Below are positions 14,141-20,506 of a stretch of DNA of 20,506 bases, in pieces. The position numbers were made by a program, and so were the translations under genes. This DNA is from Pseudomonadota bacterium. Its GTDB lineage: Bacteria > Pseudomonadota > Alphaproteobacteria > Caulobacterales > Caulobacteraceae. Below the pieces are notes generated by a model that made no database searches, was not told the DNA's origin, and worked only from the letters and a program-made list of their open reading frames with translations. Numbering within the stretch: position 1 is the first letter of the stretch; each line of letters begins with the position of its first letter. The stretch lies in the NCBI GenBank assembly GCA_023456105.1, contig JAEYAO010000117.1, positions 1 through 20,506 of the forward strand, written 5' to 3'.

Positions 14141-14776
14141 TCAGGCCGGCTCGGCCAAGAGGGCGTCGATCAGCGCCCTCGCCTCAGGGCCGGCCCAGTC
14201 CGCCTCGCCCACCTGCCAGGCGCGGATGCGACCCTGGCGGTCCAGCAGGATCGTCTGCGGCATCCGCCCCGCCCCGGCGAACTCGAACGGCAGCTGGAAG
14301 CGGATGTCGTTGTAGAGCGGCAGCGGCCTCTGGTCCTGAAGGAACCGGCCGGCCGCCTGCACGGCCTCGGGCGTCGCATCGACGTTGATCGGCAGCACCG
14401 TGAGGTCACGCCCTTCGTAGGCGCGCGCAAGCGCCGCCAGCGTCGGCATCTCGGTCTTGCACGGCGCGCACCACATCGCCCACAGATTGACCACCACGAT
14501 CTGACCCCGGAAATCGGCGAAGCGGACGTCCCGGCCATCGGCGTCCTTGAAGACGTAGTCGGGTGCGGGCTGAAGGTCGGCCGGCGTCTCCAGCTGGCCC
14601 AACGATCCCTTAGCATAGCGAGCCAGTTCGCTCTTGGCCGCCGGTGTGGCGGCTTCGAAAGCTTCAGGGGCTTGGACGGATGCGTCCCGATTGGCGTATA
14701 GCCAAGCCGCGCCGCCGCCCGCGCTGACCAGCACGACGGCCGCCAGCACGCCCATCGTCGTTTTCGAGCCCGCCAT
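14141..14776 (-). CDS. TlpA-family membrane-anchored thiol-disulfide oxidoreductase
   Basis: The protein has 211 residues. One hydrophobic segment at about residues 8-27 anchors it with the thioredoxin domain in the periplasm. The active site is WCAPC with Cys103 and Cys106, preceded by IVVVNLWAMW; the cis-proline is in GRMPQTILLDRQGRI, and LPINVDATPEAV is the TlpA-type insertion. Such proteins keep periplasmic thiols reduced, often for cytochrome c or copper-site assembly; no partner genes are nearby. The ATG chosen (14774-14776) sits in the CATG that also holds the argH start on the other strand. Starting at the next Met (14755) would remove the overlap but shorten the segment before the membrane helix. 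Confidence 0.92.
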   Translation of the reverse strand: MAGSKTTMGVLAAVVLVSAGGGAAWLYANRDASVQAPEAFEAATPAAKSELARYAKGSLGQLETPADLQPAPDYVFKDADGRDVRFADFRGQIVVVNLWAMWCAPCKTEMPTLAALARAYEGRDLTVLPINVDATPEAVQAAGRFLQDQRPLPLYNDIRFQLPFEFAGAGRMPQTILLDRQGRIRAWQVGEADWAGPEARALIDALLAEPA

Positions 14777-16202
14777 GACCGATCGCCCCACTGATGCCGC
14801 CGGGACCCACGCCACGGCCAAGCCTGCGGGGCAGGATATGTGGGGCGGCCGCTTCTCTTCCAAGCCCGCCGACATCATGCAGGCGATCAATGTGTCGATT
14901 GGCGTCGACAGGCGCCTGTGGGCGCACGACCTGGCGGGCTCGCGCGCCCACTGCCGCATGCTGGCCAGCCAAGGGATCATCGAAAAGGCGGACGCCGACG
15001 CCATTCTGGACGGACTCGACGCCATCGAGAACGAGATCACGGGCGGGACCTTCCCCTTCCGCGACCAGTTCGAAGACATCCACATGAACGTGGAGGCCCG
15101 CCTGTCCGAGCTGATCGGCGAGCCCTCGGGGCGGCTGCACACGGCGCGCAGCCGCAACGACCAGGTGGCGGTGGACTTCCGCCTGTGGGTCCGCGAGGCC
15201 TGCGACCGCACGGTTGAACAGCTGAAGACGCTGCAGGGCGCGTTGCTCGACCGGGCCGAGCAGCACGCCGGCGACCTGATGCCCGGCTTCACCCACCTTC
15301 AGACCGCCCAGCCGGTGACGCTGGGTCACCACCTGATGGCCTATGTGGAGATGTTCGGCCGCGACGCGGGCCGCTTCGCCGACGCGCGGGCGCGGATGAA
15401 CGAGAGCCCGCTGGGCGCCGCCGCCCTGGCCGGATCGCCCTTCCCCATCGACCGCCACATGACGGCCCAGGCGCTGGGCTTCGACCGGCCGATGGCGAAC
15501 TCGCTGGATGCGGTGTCCGACCGCGACTTCGCGCTGGAAGGCCTGGCCGCCGCTTCGATCACGGCTGGGCACCTGTCGCGTCTGGCGGAGGAGATCGTGG
15601 TGTGGATGACGCCGATGTTCGGCTTTGTCTCTCTGCCCGATGATCTGACCACCGGATCGTCGATCATGCCGCAGAAGCGCAATCCGGACGCGGCCGAGCT
15701 GGTGCGGGCCAAGACGGGCCGCATCACCGGCTCGCTGATCGCCCTGTCCATGGTGATGAAGGGCCTGCCGCTGGCCTATTCCAAGGACATGCAGGAGGAC
15801 AAGCCGCCGGTGTTCGAGGCGTTCGACGCCCTGGATCTGGCGGTGGGCGCCATGACGGCCATGGTGCGCGCCTTGCAGCCCGACACCCGGAAGATGGCCG
15901 CCGCCGCCGGCGCGGGCTTCTCCACCGCCACGGATTTGGCCGACTGGCTGGTGCGCGAACTGGGCCTGCCGTTCCGCCGGGCGCACCACGTCACGGGCGC
16001 GGCGGTGAAGCGCGCAGAGGGGTTGGGCGTCGGTCTGGCCGACCTGCCGCTGAAAGAATTGCAGGCGCTCGAACCTGGCGTCACCGAAGCGGTTTACACC
16101 GTGCTGACTCCCGAAGCCTCCTGCGCCAGCCGCCAGAGCTTCGGAGGAACCGCGCCGGAACAGGTCCGTGCGCGCATCAACGACTGGAGACGACGCCTGT
16201 GA
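14775..16202 (+). CDS. argH: Argininosuccinate lyase
   Basis: The protein has 475 residues. It is an aspartase/fumarase-superfamily enzyme: MWGGRFSSKPADIMQ at the N-terminus, TARSRNDQVAVDFRLW, LMPGFTHLQTAQPVTLGHH with the catalytic His, and the signature GSSIMPQKRNPD with the catalytic Ser at 295/296. It converts argininosuccinate to arginine and fumarate, the last step of arginine synthesis. From 14775 it has a 21-residue polar extension before MWGGRF. The alternative ATG at 14838 begins exactly at MWGGRF, matches the usual family start and would avoid overlap with tlpA. The GTG of the next gene overlaps its TGA. Confidence 0.97.
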   Translation: MTDRPTDAAGTHATAKPAGQDMWGGRFSSKPADIMQAINVSIGVDRRLWAHDLAGSRAHCRMLASQGIIEKADADAILDGLDAIENEITGGTFPFRDQFEDIHMNVEARLSELIGEPSGRLHTARSRNDQVAVDFRLWVREACDRTVEQLKTLQGALLDRAEQHAGDLMPGFTHLQTAQPVTLGHHLMAYVEMFGRDAGRFADARARMNESPLGAAALAGSPFPIDRHMTAQALGFDRPMANSLDAVSDRDFALEGLAAASITAGHLSRLAEEIVVWMTPMFGFVSLPDDLTTGSSIMPQKRNPDAAELVRAKTGRITGSLIALSMVMKGLPLAYSKDMQEDKPPVFEAFDALDLAVGAMTAMVRALQPDTRKMAAAAGAGFSTATDLADWLVRELGLPFRRAHHVTGAAVKRAEGLGVGLADLPLKELQALEPGVTEAVYTVLTPEASCASRQSFGGTAPEQVRARINDWRRRL

Positions 16203-16426
16203 AGACAACCCTGATCGTCGCGGGCGCGCTCGCCCTCCTGACCTCCGCCTGCGGCCGCATGGCCGATCTGGAGGCGCCCGTGCCGAACGGCGGCGCCATC
16301 CGGGGCGCCAGCGCCCCCGGTCCGGTCGAGCCGGCGACCGTCAACGCGCCCTCCTCCATCCAACCGATCGACGGCGGTCCCTCCAACCCCATCGGCGGCA
16401 CCGCCGCCCAGCGCGATCCGCGATAG
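16199..16426 (+). CDS. Small LptM-like lipoprotein between argH and lysA
   Basis: The protein has 75 residues. The start is GTG (16199-16201), overlapping the argH stop as GTGA. The signal peptide MKTTLIVAGALALLTSAC gives Cys18 followed by Gly, as in small proline-rich lipoproteins of the LptM/YifL type. The mature part is disordered, rich in Pro, Gly and Ala (APVPNGGAIRGASAPGPVEP). In many proteobacteria such a lipoprotein sits next to lysA or dapF; in E. coli LptM assists LptD maturation. Equating this protein with LptM is inference from size and place. Three bases separate its stop from the lysA start. Confidence 0.85.
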   Translation: MKTTLIVAGALALLTSACGRMADLEAPVPNGGAIRGASAPGPVEPATVNAPSSIQPIDGGPSNPIGGTAAQRDPR

Positions 16427-16429
16427 GCC

Positions 16430-17704
16430 TTGCACCATTTCGACCTGAAGAACGGCGCGCTGCACGCCGAGGACGTTTCGCTTGAGGTGATCGCGGACGA
16501 GGTCGGCACGCCGGCCTATGTCTATTCGTCCGCGACGCTGAAGCGGCACTACGGACTGCTGCGCGCCGCCGCCGACGCGCACCGCGAGGCGCTGGGCGAG
16601 GCGCTGATCGCCTTTGCGGTCAAGGCCAACTCCAACCTGTCGGTGCTGGCGACCCTGGCCAGGCTGGGCTCCGGCGCCGACACGGTGTCGGAGGGCGAGA
16701 TCCGGCGCGCCCTGGCGGCGGGCGTGCCGGCCGAGCGGATCATCTTCTCCGGCGTCGGCAAGACCGACATGGAGATGGCCTTCGCCACGGGCGTGGGCGT
16801 TCGCCAGATCAATGTGGAGAGCGGCGCCGAGCTGGATCGGCTGATCGCGGTGGCCCAGGCCATGGACTCGCGCCCCGCCGTGGCCATCCGCGTCAATCCC
16901 AACGTCGGCGCCGGCGGCCACGCCAAGATCACCACCGGCGGCAAGGGCGACAAGTTCGGCGTGCCCGCCGACGAGGCGATGCGTCTCTACGCCCGCGCCT
17001 CGGCCTCGCCGCATGTGACGCCGGTGGGGCTGGCCTGCCACATCGGCAGCCAGATCGTCGATCTGGCCCCGCTGGAGGCGGCGTTCCAGGTGCTGCGCCG
17101 GATGACGCTGGACCTGCGGGCGCAGGGTCATGCGGTCACGCGGTTGGACCTTGGCGGCGGGCTGGGCGTTCCCTACTCCGGCGGATCGACGCCGCCGTCG
17201 CCGGCCGACTACGTCGCCATGGCCGCGGGCGTGCTTCAGGGGCTAGAGGTGGAGGCCGCGTTCGAGCCGGGCCGCCTGCTCGCCGCCAACGCCGGCGTGC
17301 TGCTCAGCCGGGTGATCCAGGTCAACGAACGCTCGGACGGCCGGCGGTTCCTGGTGCTGGACGCGGCCATGAACGACCTGATGCGGCCGGCGCTCTACGA
17401 CGCCTTTCACGACATCCGTGCGGTGCAGCCGCTAGGCGGCGACGATCAGGCCTATGACGTGGTGGGCCCGGTCTGCGAGACCGGGGACACCTTTGCGCGC
17501 GACCGCATCCTGCCGCCGCTGGAGGCCGATGATCTGGTGGTGTTCACCGGCGCCGGCGCCTATGGGGCGGTCATGGCCAGCGAGTACAACAGCCGTCCGC
17601 TGATCCCCGAGGTGCTGGTCGACGGCGACCGTTGGGCCGTGATCCGCCCGCGCCCCACCTATGAGGACATGCTGGACCGCGAACCCTTCGCTGACTGGCT
17701 GTAG
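16430..17704 (+). CDS. lysA: Diaminopimelate decarboxylase
   Basis: The protein has 424 residues, the normal length. It is a fold-type III PLP enzyme: Lys65 in AFAVKANSN forms the Schiff base, HIGSQI and GGGLG bind cofactor phosphate, EPGR follows, and the C-terminal CETGD carries the catalytic Cys, with GAGAYGAVMASEYN near the end. It decarboxylates meso-diaminopimelate to lysine. The start is TTG at 16430, three bases after the lipoprotein stop. The next in-frame ATG is far inside the conserved barrel, and the sequence HHFDLKNGALHAEDV directly after the TTG fits the family N-terminus. It is co-transcribed with argH and the lipoprotein. Confidence 0.97.
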   Translation: MHHFDLKNGALHAEDVSLEVIADEVGTPAYVYSSATLKRHYGLLRAAADAHREALGEALIAFAVKANSNLSVLATLARLGSGADTVSEGEIRRALAAGVPAERIIFSGVGKTDMEMAFATGVGVRQINVESGAELDRLIAVAQAMDSRPAVAIRVNPNVGAGGHAKITTGGKGDKFGVPADEAMRLYARASASPHVTPVGLACHIGSQIVDLAPLEAAFQVLRRMTLDLRAQGHAVTRLDLGGGLGVPYSGGSTPPSPADYVAMAAGVLQGLEVEAAFEPGRLLAANAGVLLSRVIQVNERSDGRRFLVLDAAMNDLMRPALYDAFHDIRAVQPLGGDDQAYDVVGPVCETGDTFARDRILPPLEADDLVVFTGAGAYGAVMASEYNSRPLIPEVLVDGDRWAVIRPRPTYEDMLDREPFADWL

Positions 17705-17713
17705 CGTCGGCGC

Positions 17714-17986
17714 TCAGCCCTGCGGCGCGGGCGCGTAGACGACGCGACAGTCGCCCTCGATGGTGGTGAAGCGGCCGTTCGAGGCGTCCACGAACGACAC
17801 GCGGCCGCCTTCGTCATATTCGACCTTACCGGTCGAGCGGCCGGTGAAGTTCGGCGTGCCGTAGGTCCAGCAGGTGATGTCGGCGGGACGGTCGCCCCAC
17901 TTCACGTCGCGCTGCGCCTTGCGGCTGTCGGTGCAGGCGGACACCAGAAAGGCGAGGGCGAGACAGGTCAGGACCGGGATGCGCAT
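17714..17986 (-). CDS. Small lipoprotein of unknown function
   Basis: The protein has 90 residues from the ATG at 17986. The signal peptide MRIPVLTCLALAFLVSAC ends at Cys18, a lipoprotein-type site. The mature part has WGDRPADITCWTYGTP and FTGRSTGKVEYDEGGRVSFV with further cysteines in ITCWT and EGDCR, a possible disulfide pair. No enzymatic motif is visible and I do not recognise a named family. It is convergent with lysA (9 bases) and lies 42 bases downstream of hpt on the same strand, so it may be the last gene of that unit. An in-frame start at 18004 would only add six residues. Confidence 0.8.
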   Translation of the reverse strand: MRIPVLTCLALAFLVSACTDSRKAQRDVKWGDRPADITCWTYGTPNFTGRSTGKVEYDEGGRVSFVDASNGRFTTIEGDCRVVYAPAPQG

Positions 17987-18028
17987 GGGCCGAGCTTGCG
18001 GCAAGCGCGGCCGCTCCGCAAGCCGGCC

Positions 18029-18562
18029 TCAGTCCAGCGCGCAGATGTCCGGCAGGCCGCGCAGATGTCCGGCGTGATCCAGACCATAACCGACCAGAAA
18101 ACGGTTCGGGGCCTCCCAGCCGACGAAGTCAGGCTCGGGCGCGCGGGGCTCGGGCCAGGGCTTGCGGGCGAAGACGCAGGTCAGGACCTCGGACGCGCTG
18201 GCCTCGCGCGCGATGCGCACGGCTTCGGCCAGTGACAGGCCGGTGTCGAACACGTCGTCCAGGATCAGCACCCGCCGGCCGGCGATGGGCCGCTGGAATG
18301 GCGCATAGACGTCGATCTTGCCCCGGCTCGCCTGTTCGTCGCCATAGGAGGCCAGCCACAGCGCGTCGAAGCGGACGTGCCGCCCGAGCCTCGCCAGAGC
18401 CCGCGTCAGGTCGGCGGCGAACCACAAGCCGCCGGTCAGCAGAACCGCCGCCACCGTCTCGTCGTCGATCACGGGGGCGATGCGCGCGGCCAGATCAGCC
18501 ACCACGCGGGCGACCTCGGCTTCGGGCAGCAGAACGGTCGGCGTGGGAGCGGGCTCGGCCAT
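18029..18562 (-). CDS. hpt: Hypoxanthine-type phosphoribosyltransferase
   Basis: The protein has 177 residues. The PRPP-binding loop VLILDDVFDTGLSL at residues 98-111 has the paired acidic residues and TG of type I PRTases. VLLTGGLWFAADLTRAL corresponds to the pyrophosphate loop region, and the C-terminal GYGLDHAGHLRGLPDICALD aligns with the end of bacterial Hpt. It should salvage hypoxanthine and/or guanine to IMP/GMP. The gene is 17 bases after the zinc-ribbon gene, so the two are probably one transcript, possibly extending to the lipoprotein downstream. A related PRTase with another base specificity cannot be excluded. Confidence 0.88.
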   Translation of the reverse strand: MAEPAPTPTVLLPEAEVARVVADLAARIAPVIDDETVAAVLLTGGLWFAADLTRALARLGRHVRFDALWLASYGDEQASRGKIDVYAPFQRPIAGRRVLILDDVFDTGLSLAEAVRIAREASASEVLTCVFARKPWPEPRAPEPDFVGWEAPNRFLVGYGLDHAGHLRGLPDICALD

Positions 18563-18579
18563 GACCGAGGCCCTAGCGC

Positions 18580-19512
18580 CTAGTGGTGGCCCTTGTCCAC
18601 CGAGGCCGCGGGTGCGGGCGCGTGATCGTCCACCGCATGGGCGTCCACCGGCGCCTGATCCGCCGAGGCGTGGCCGGGGGCCAATGCGGGCCGCAAGCCG
18701 CCTGCGGACGCCGAGGCGTGTTCGCCTGGGGCATGGGTCTTGTCCGCCGCTTCGCCATGGTCCGAAGCCGTTTGGGACTTGGCGTGGTCGCCCGCGCCGG
18801 ACCCTCCGTGACCTGCGTCGTGAGCCGCAACCGACTGGACGAAGTTCACGCTGATGTCCGCCGCATGGCCGCCGGGATCGGGGATCAGGGCGGCGAAGCC
18901 CTGCACCTTGCCGGGCAGCACGGGCGCCGCGTCGATGCGCACCACCCTGTGCCCGATCTCCGCGCCATGTTCGTCCAGCAGGGCGACGCGCACGGGCGGA
19001 GCCACGATCTCGCCGTCGCGCACGTTCCTGAGCGCGCCGGACACCAGCACCATGCCGGGCTGGTTCGCGGCCTCCTTGGCGCTCATCGCTTCGAAGTCCA
19101 GGCCGACCGGGTTCACCGGCGAGCCGACCATGGCGTAGGCGGCGGCGGCGCGGGGGAAGGCCTCCACCACCTCGACGCGGAACAGCCAGGCCGAGGCGAC
19201 CAGGCCCACAAACACGCTGGCCATGCCGGCCCAGGCGATCCCCTGCGCGGCCGCACGGCGCAGGCGGCGCTGCTGTTCGGCGCGGGCGCGAAAGGCCTTG
19301 GGCAGTTCAGGCGCCGGGGTCTCGGCCAGGCTGACCTCCGGATCGGGCTCGATCACCACCGGTTCGGGCGCGACGGTCAGTTCCAGCGGTTCATCGTTGG
19401 AGGCCTTCCAAACCTCGCCGCACGACTTGCAGCGAACCTTGCGGCCGTTCGGACCGACCAAGTCGTCGGCGATGAAATAGCTGGTGGCGCAGGCGGGGCA
19501 GGTCAGTATCAT
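18580..19512 (-). CDS. MJ0042 zinc-ribbon / DUF3426 membrane protein with His-rich tail
   Basis: The protein has 310 residues. An N-terminal MJ0042-type zinc ribbon has cysteines 5, 8, 28 and 31 (CPAC, CKSC). An acidic Pro/Glu linker (40-70) and a basic stretch (74-88) precede one membrane helix at about 91-111. A DUF3426 domain follows to about residue 227 (MVLVSGALRNVRDGEIVAPP, LLDEHGAEIGHR). The final 83 residues are disordered and contain 11 histidines, often as DH or GH, ending in HH. The zinc ribbon should be cytoplasmic and the DUF3426 and tail periplasmic. Function is unknown; the gene is conserved next to ftsE in Caulobacterales as I recall it. The start at 19512 puts the first CxxC at residue 5, as in the family. 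It is divergent from ftsE with 68 bases between. Confidence 0.88.
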   Translation of the reverse strand: MILTCPACATSYFIADDLVGPNGRKVRCKSCGEVWKASNDEPLELTVAPEPVVIEPDPEVSLAETPAPELPKAFRARAEQQRRLRRAAAQGIAWAGMASVFVGLVASAWLFRVEVVEAFPRAAAAYAMVGSPVNPVGLDFEAMSAKEAANQPGMVLVSGALRNVRDGEIVAPPVRVALLDEHGAEIGHRVVRIDAAPVLPGKVQGFAALIPDPGGHAADISVNFVQSVAAHDAGHGGSGAGDHAKSQTASDHGEAADKTHAPGEHASASAGGLRPALAPGHASADQAPVDAHAVDDHAPAPAASVDKGHH

Positions 19513-19580
19513 GTTCGCTGACTGCGAGGCGTCTCGCCCCCTCCTGTTCGGGGCTGCTCGCCCCATGCTGAACCAGATCG

Positions 19581-20306
19581 ATGCCGTCTTCGCCCGCCAC
19601 CCCCGAACCCTCAGCCGCGCCCGAGACCGTCCGCCTGCAGGGCGTGGGGTTCGGCTATGCGACATCCGGTGCGGTTCTGCGGGACGTTAACCTCATTCTG
19701 CCGCGCGGCTCTTTCCACTTTCTTACCGGGCCGTCGGGCGCCGGGAAATCGTCGCTGCTGAAGCTGCTGACCCTGGCCGCGCGGCCGAACGCCGGAACGA
19801 TCCATCTGTTCGGACAGGATGTGACGCGGATCGCGCGCCGCGACGCGCCCGCCCTTCGTCGAAGCATGGGCGTGGTGTTTCAGGACTTCCGCCTGCTGGA
19901 TCACCTGTCGGCCTTCGACAACGCCGCTCTGCCGCTGCGTCTGGCCGGAGAGACGCGCGAGCAGCACGCGGGCGACGTGGAGGAGATGCTGCGCTGGGTG
20001 GGCCTGGGCGCGCGCATGCAGGCCCGCCCGCCCGAGCTGTCCGGCGGCGAAAAGCAGCGGCTGGCCATCGCGCGCGCGGTGATCGGCCAGCCCGGCCTGA
20101 TCCTGGCGGACGAGCCGACCGGCAGCGTGGACGCCGCCATGGGCGAGCGGCTGCTGCGCCTGTTCCAGTCGCTGAACCGGCTGGGCGCCACCGTGCTGAT
20201 CGCCAGCCACGACCAGGATCTGGCCGAACGCTCGGGCGCGGGGCTTCTGAGGCTGGAGGCCGGTCGCCTGACGGGTCCGGCGACGACGGAGCCGATCGCC
20301 GCATGA
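19581..20306 (+). CDS. ftsE: Cell-division ABC transporter ATPase FtsE
   Basis: The protein has 241 residues. All ABC motifs are present: Walker A GPSGAGKS (50-57, Lys56), Q-loop Gln101 (VVFQDFRLL), signature LSGGEKQR (153-160), Walker B LILADEP (173-179) and switch His210. The D-loop reads TGSVD where most FtsE proteins have TGNLD. FtsE pairs with FtsX in the divisome and drives periplasmic cell-wall hydrolase activation; in Caulobacter it also affects Z-ring organisation. A 16-residue Pro/Ala/Ser extension precedes the first strand. The ATG has no clear Shine-Dalgarno. The stop overlaps the ftsX ATG (ATGA). Confidence 0.96.
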   Translation: MPSSPATPEPSAAPETVRLQGVGFGYATSGAVLRDVNLILPRGSFHFLTGPSGAGKSSLLKLLTLAARPNAGTIHLFGQDVTRIARRDAPALRRSMGVVFQDFRLLDHLSAFDNAALPLRLAGETREQHAGDVEEMLRWVGLGARMQARPPELSGGEKQRLAIARAVIGQPGLILADEPTGSVDAAMGERLLRLFQSLNRLGATVLIASHDQDLAERSGAGLLRLEAGRLTGPATTEPIAA

Positions 20307-20506
20307 TCCCCCGCCCGCCGCCTCTGAACCTTAGGAGCGATTCCGCCCCGCTGCTGCCGCGAGCCTCGGCGGGCGAGCCGTGGCTGATGACGGTGATCGC
20401 GGTGCTGTGCTTCCTGGCCTGTCTCGCCGCCGTGGGCGCATCCGCCGCGGATCGCGCGGCGCGGGGCTGGGCCGGCCAGCTGGGCGCCGAGGCCACGGTG
20501 CAGGTG
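20303..20506 (+). CDS. ftsX: Cell-division protein FtsX, N-terminal part (truncated by window edge)
   Basis: Only the first 68 residues are in the window. A short cytoplasmic tail (MIPRPPPLNLRSDSAPLLPR) leads to a membrane helix at about residues 28-48 (WLMTVIAVLCFLACLAAVGA) and the beginning of the periplasmic loop (WAGQLGAEATVQV), which matches the FtsX pattern of a first helix followed by a 'W...L...ATVQV' segment. The ATG overlaps the ftsE stop by 4 bases. FtsX is the permease-like partner that transmits FtsE ATPase activity to periplasmic hydrolase regulators. Confidence 0.9.
   Translation, partial: MIPRPPPLNLRSDSAPLLPRASAGEPWLMTVIAVLCFLACLAAVGASAADRAARGWAGQLGAEATVQV

Noticed and set aside
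14664..16208. A 514-codon minus-strand open frame opposite argH
   Set aside because: Shadow of argH codon usage; no start context, no family features, Arg/Gly/His-rich composition.
18039..18073. 15-base direct repeat GCGCAGATGTCCGGC, 20 bases apart, in the 3' end of hpt
   Set aside because: It looked like a duplication that altered the C-terminus, but the encoded end aligns in length with other bacterial Hpt proteins (compare E. coli GYGIDYAQRYRHLPYIGKVI), so both copies appear native and the repeat is probably chance.
1..20506. Mobile elements, CRISPR arrays, genomic island
   Set aside because: No transposase, integrase, terminal inverted repeats or regularly spaced repeats are visible, composition is uniform, and all neighbourhoods fit a conserved chromosomal backbone.

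Overview
The window is an ordinary, densely packed chromosomal segment of a GC-rich alphaproteobacterium. Gene content and order point to Caulobacterales, most likely Brevundimonas or a close relative. The order SUV3-like helicase, S4 protein, YceI, fdxA, cdnL/carD, the argH-lipoprotein-lysA operon, ftsE-ftsX preceded by a divergent MJ0042 zinc-ribbon gene, and the bphO-bphP phytochrome pair all fit. The genus is inference from remembered gene order and protein style; no search was run. I see no insertion sequence, prophage, integrase or CRISPR array.

Layout. 1-1016: 3' end of a helicase gene, coupled by ATGA overlap to a small S4 RNA-binding protein. 1056-1682 (-): secreted YceI-like protein with a palindrome over its likely promoter. 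1863-3043: ferredoxin FdxA and the RNA-polymerase-binding regulator CdnL/CarD, closed by a perfect terminator. 3170-4114: DUF808 membrane protein. 4142-4630 (-): DUF3617 secreted protein, divergent from rpmB (L28, 4814-5110), which has a strong promoter, a 5'-proximal hairpin and its own terminator. 5229-6995: lipoprotein M1 aminopeptidase. 7058-9782: heme oxygenase bphO overlapping bacteriophytochrome histidine kinase bphP (TTG start). 9855-10319: VanZ-like protein, overlapping tail to tail with an HNH protein (10292-10852, -). 10989-12298 (-): a HhH-GPD DNA glycosylase gene overlapping a TRIC/UPF0126 membrane protein gene. 12476-12552: elongator tRNA-Met with its own promoter. 12579-13757: small exported protein, 65-aa protein and Nudix hydrolase. 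13830-14132: Ala/Glu-rich lipoprotein. 14141-14776 (-): TlpA-like thioredoxin. 14775-17704: argH, small lipoprotein and lysA. 17714-19512 (-): zinc-ribbon/DUF3426 membrane protein with a His-rich tail, hpt-like phosphoribosyltransferase and a small lipoprotein. 19581-20506: ftsE and the 5' end of ftsX.

How the genes work together. BphO makes biliverdin, the chromophore BphP covalently binds, so the pair is a self-contained red/far-red sensor; its response regulator is not in the window. argH and lysA are the last steps of arginine and lysine synthesis. FtsE and FtsX form the divisome ABC complex that controls cell-wall hydrolysis. CdnL and L28 belong to core growth control and translation.

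I did not find a clearly novel multi-gene system. The most unusual points are the periplasmic His-rich tail next to ftsE, the divergent tlpA/argH starts sharing one CATG, the stem-loop at the probable 5' end of the rpmB transcript, the palindromes before YceI and bphO, and the unexplained exported-protein/65-aa-protein/Nudix cluster.
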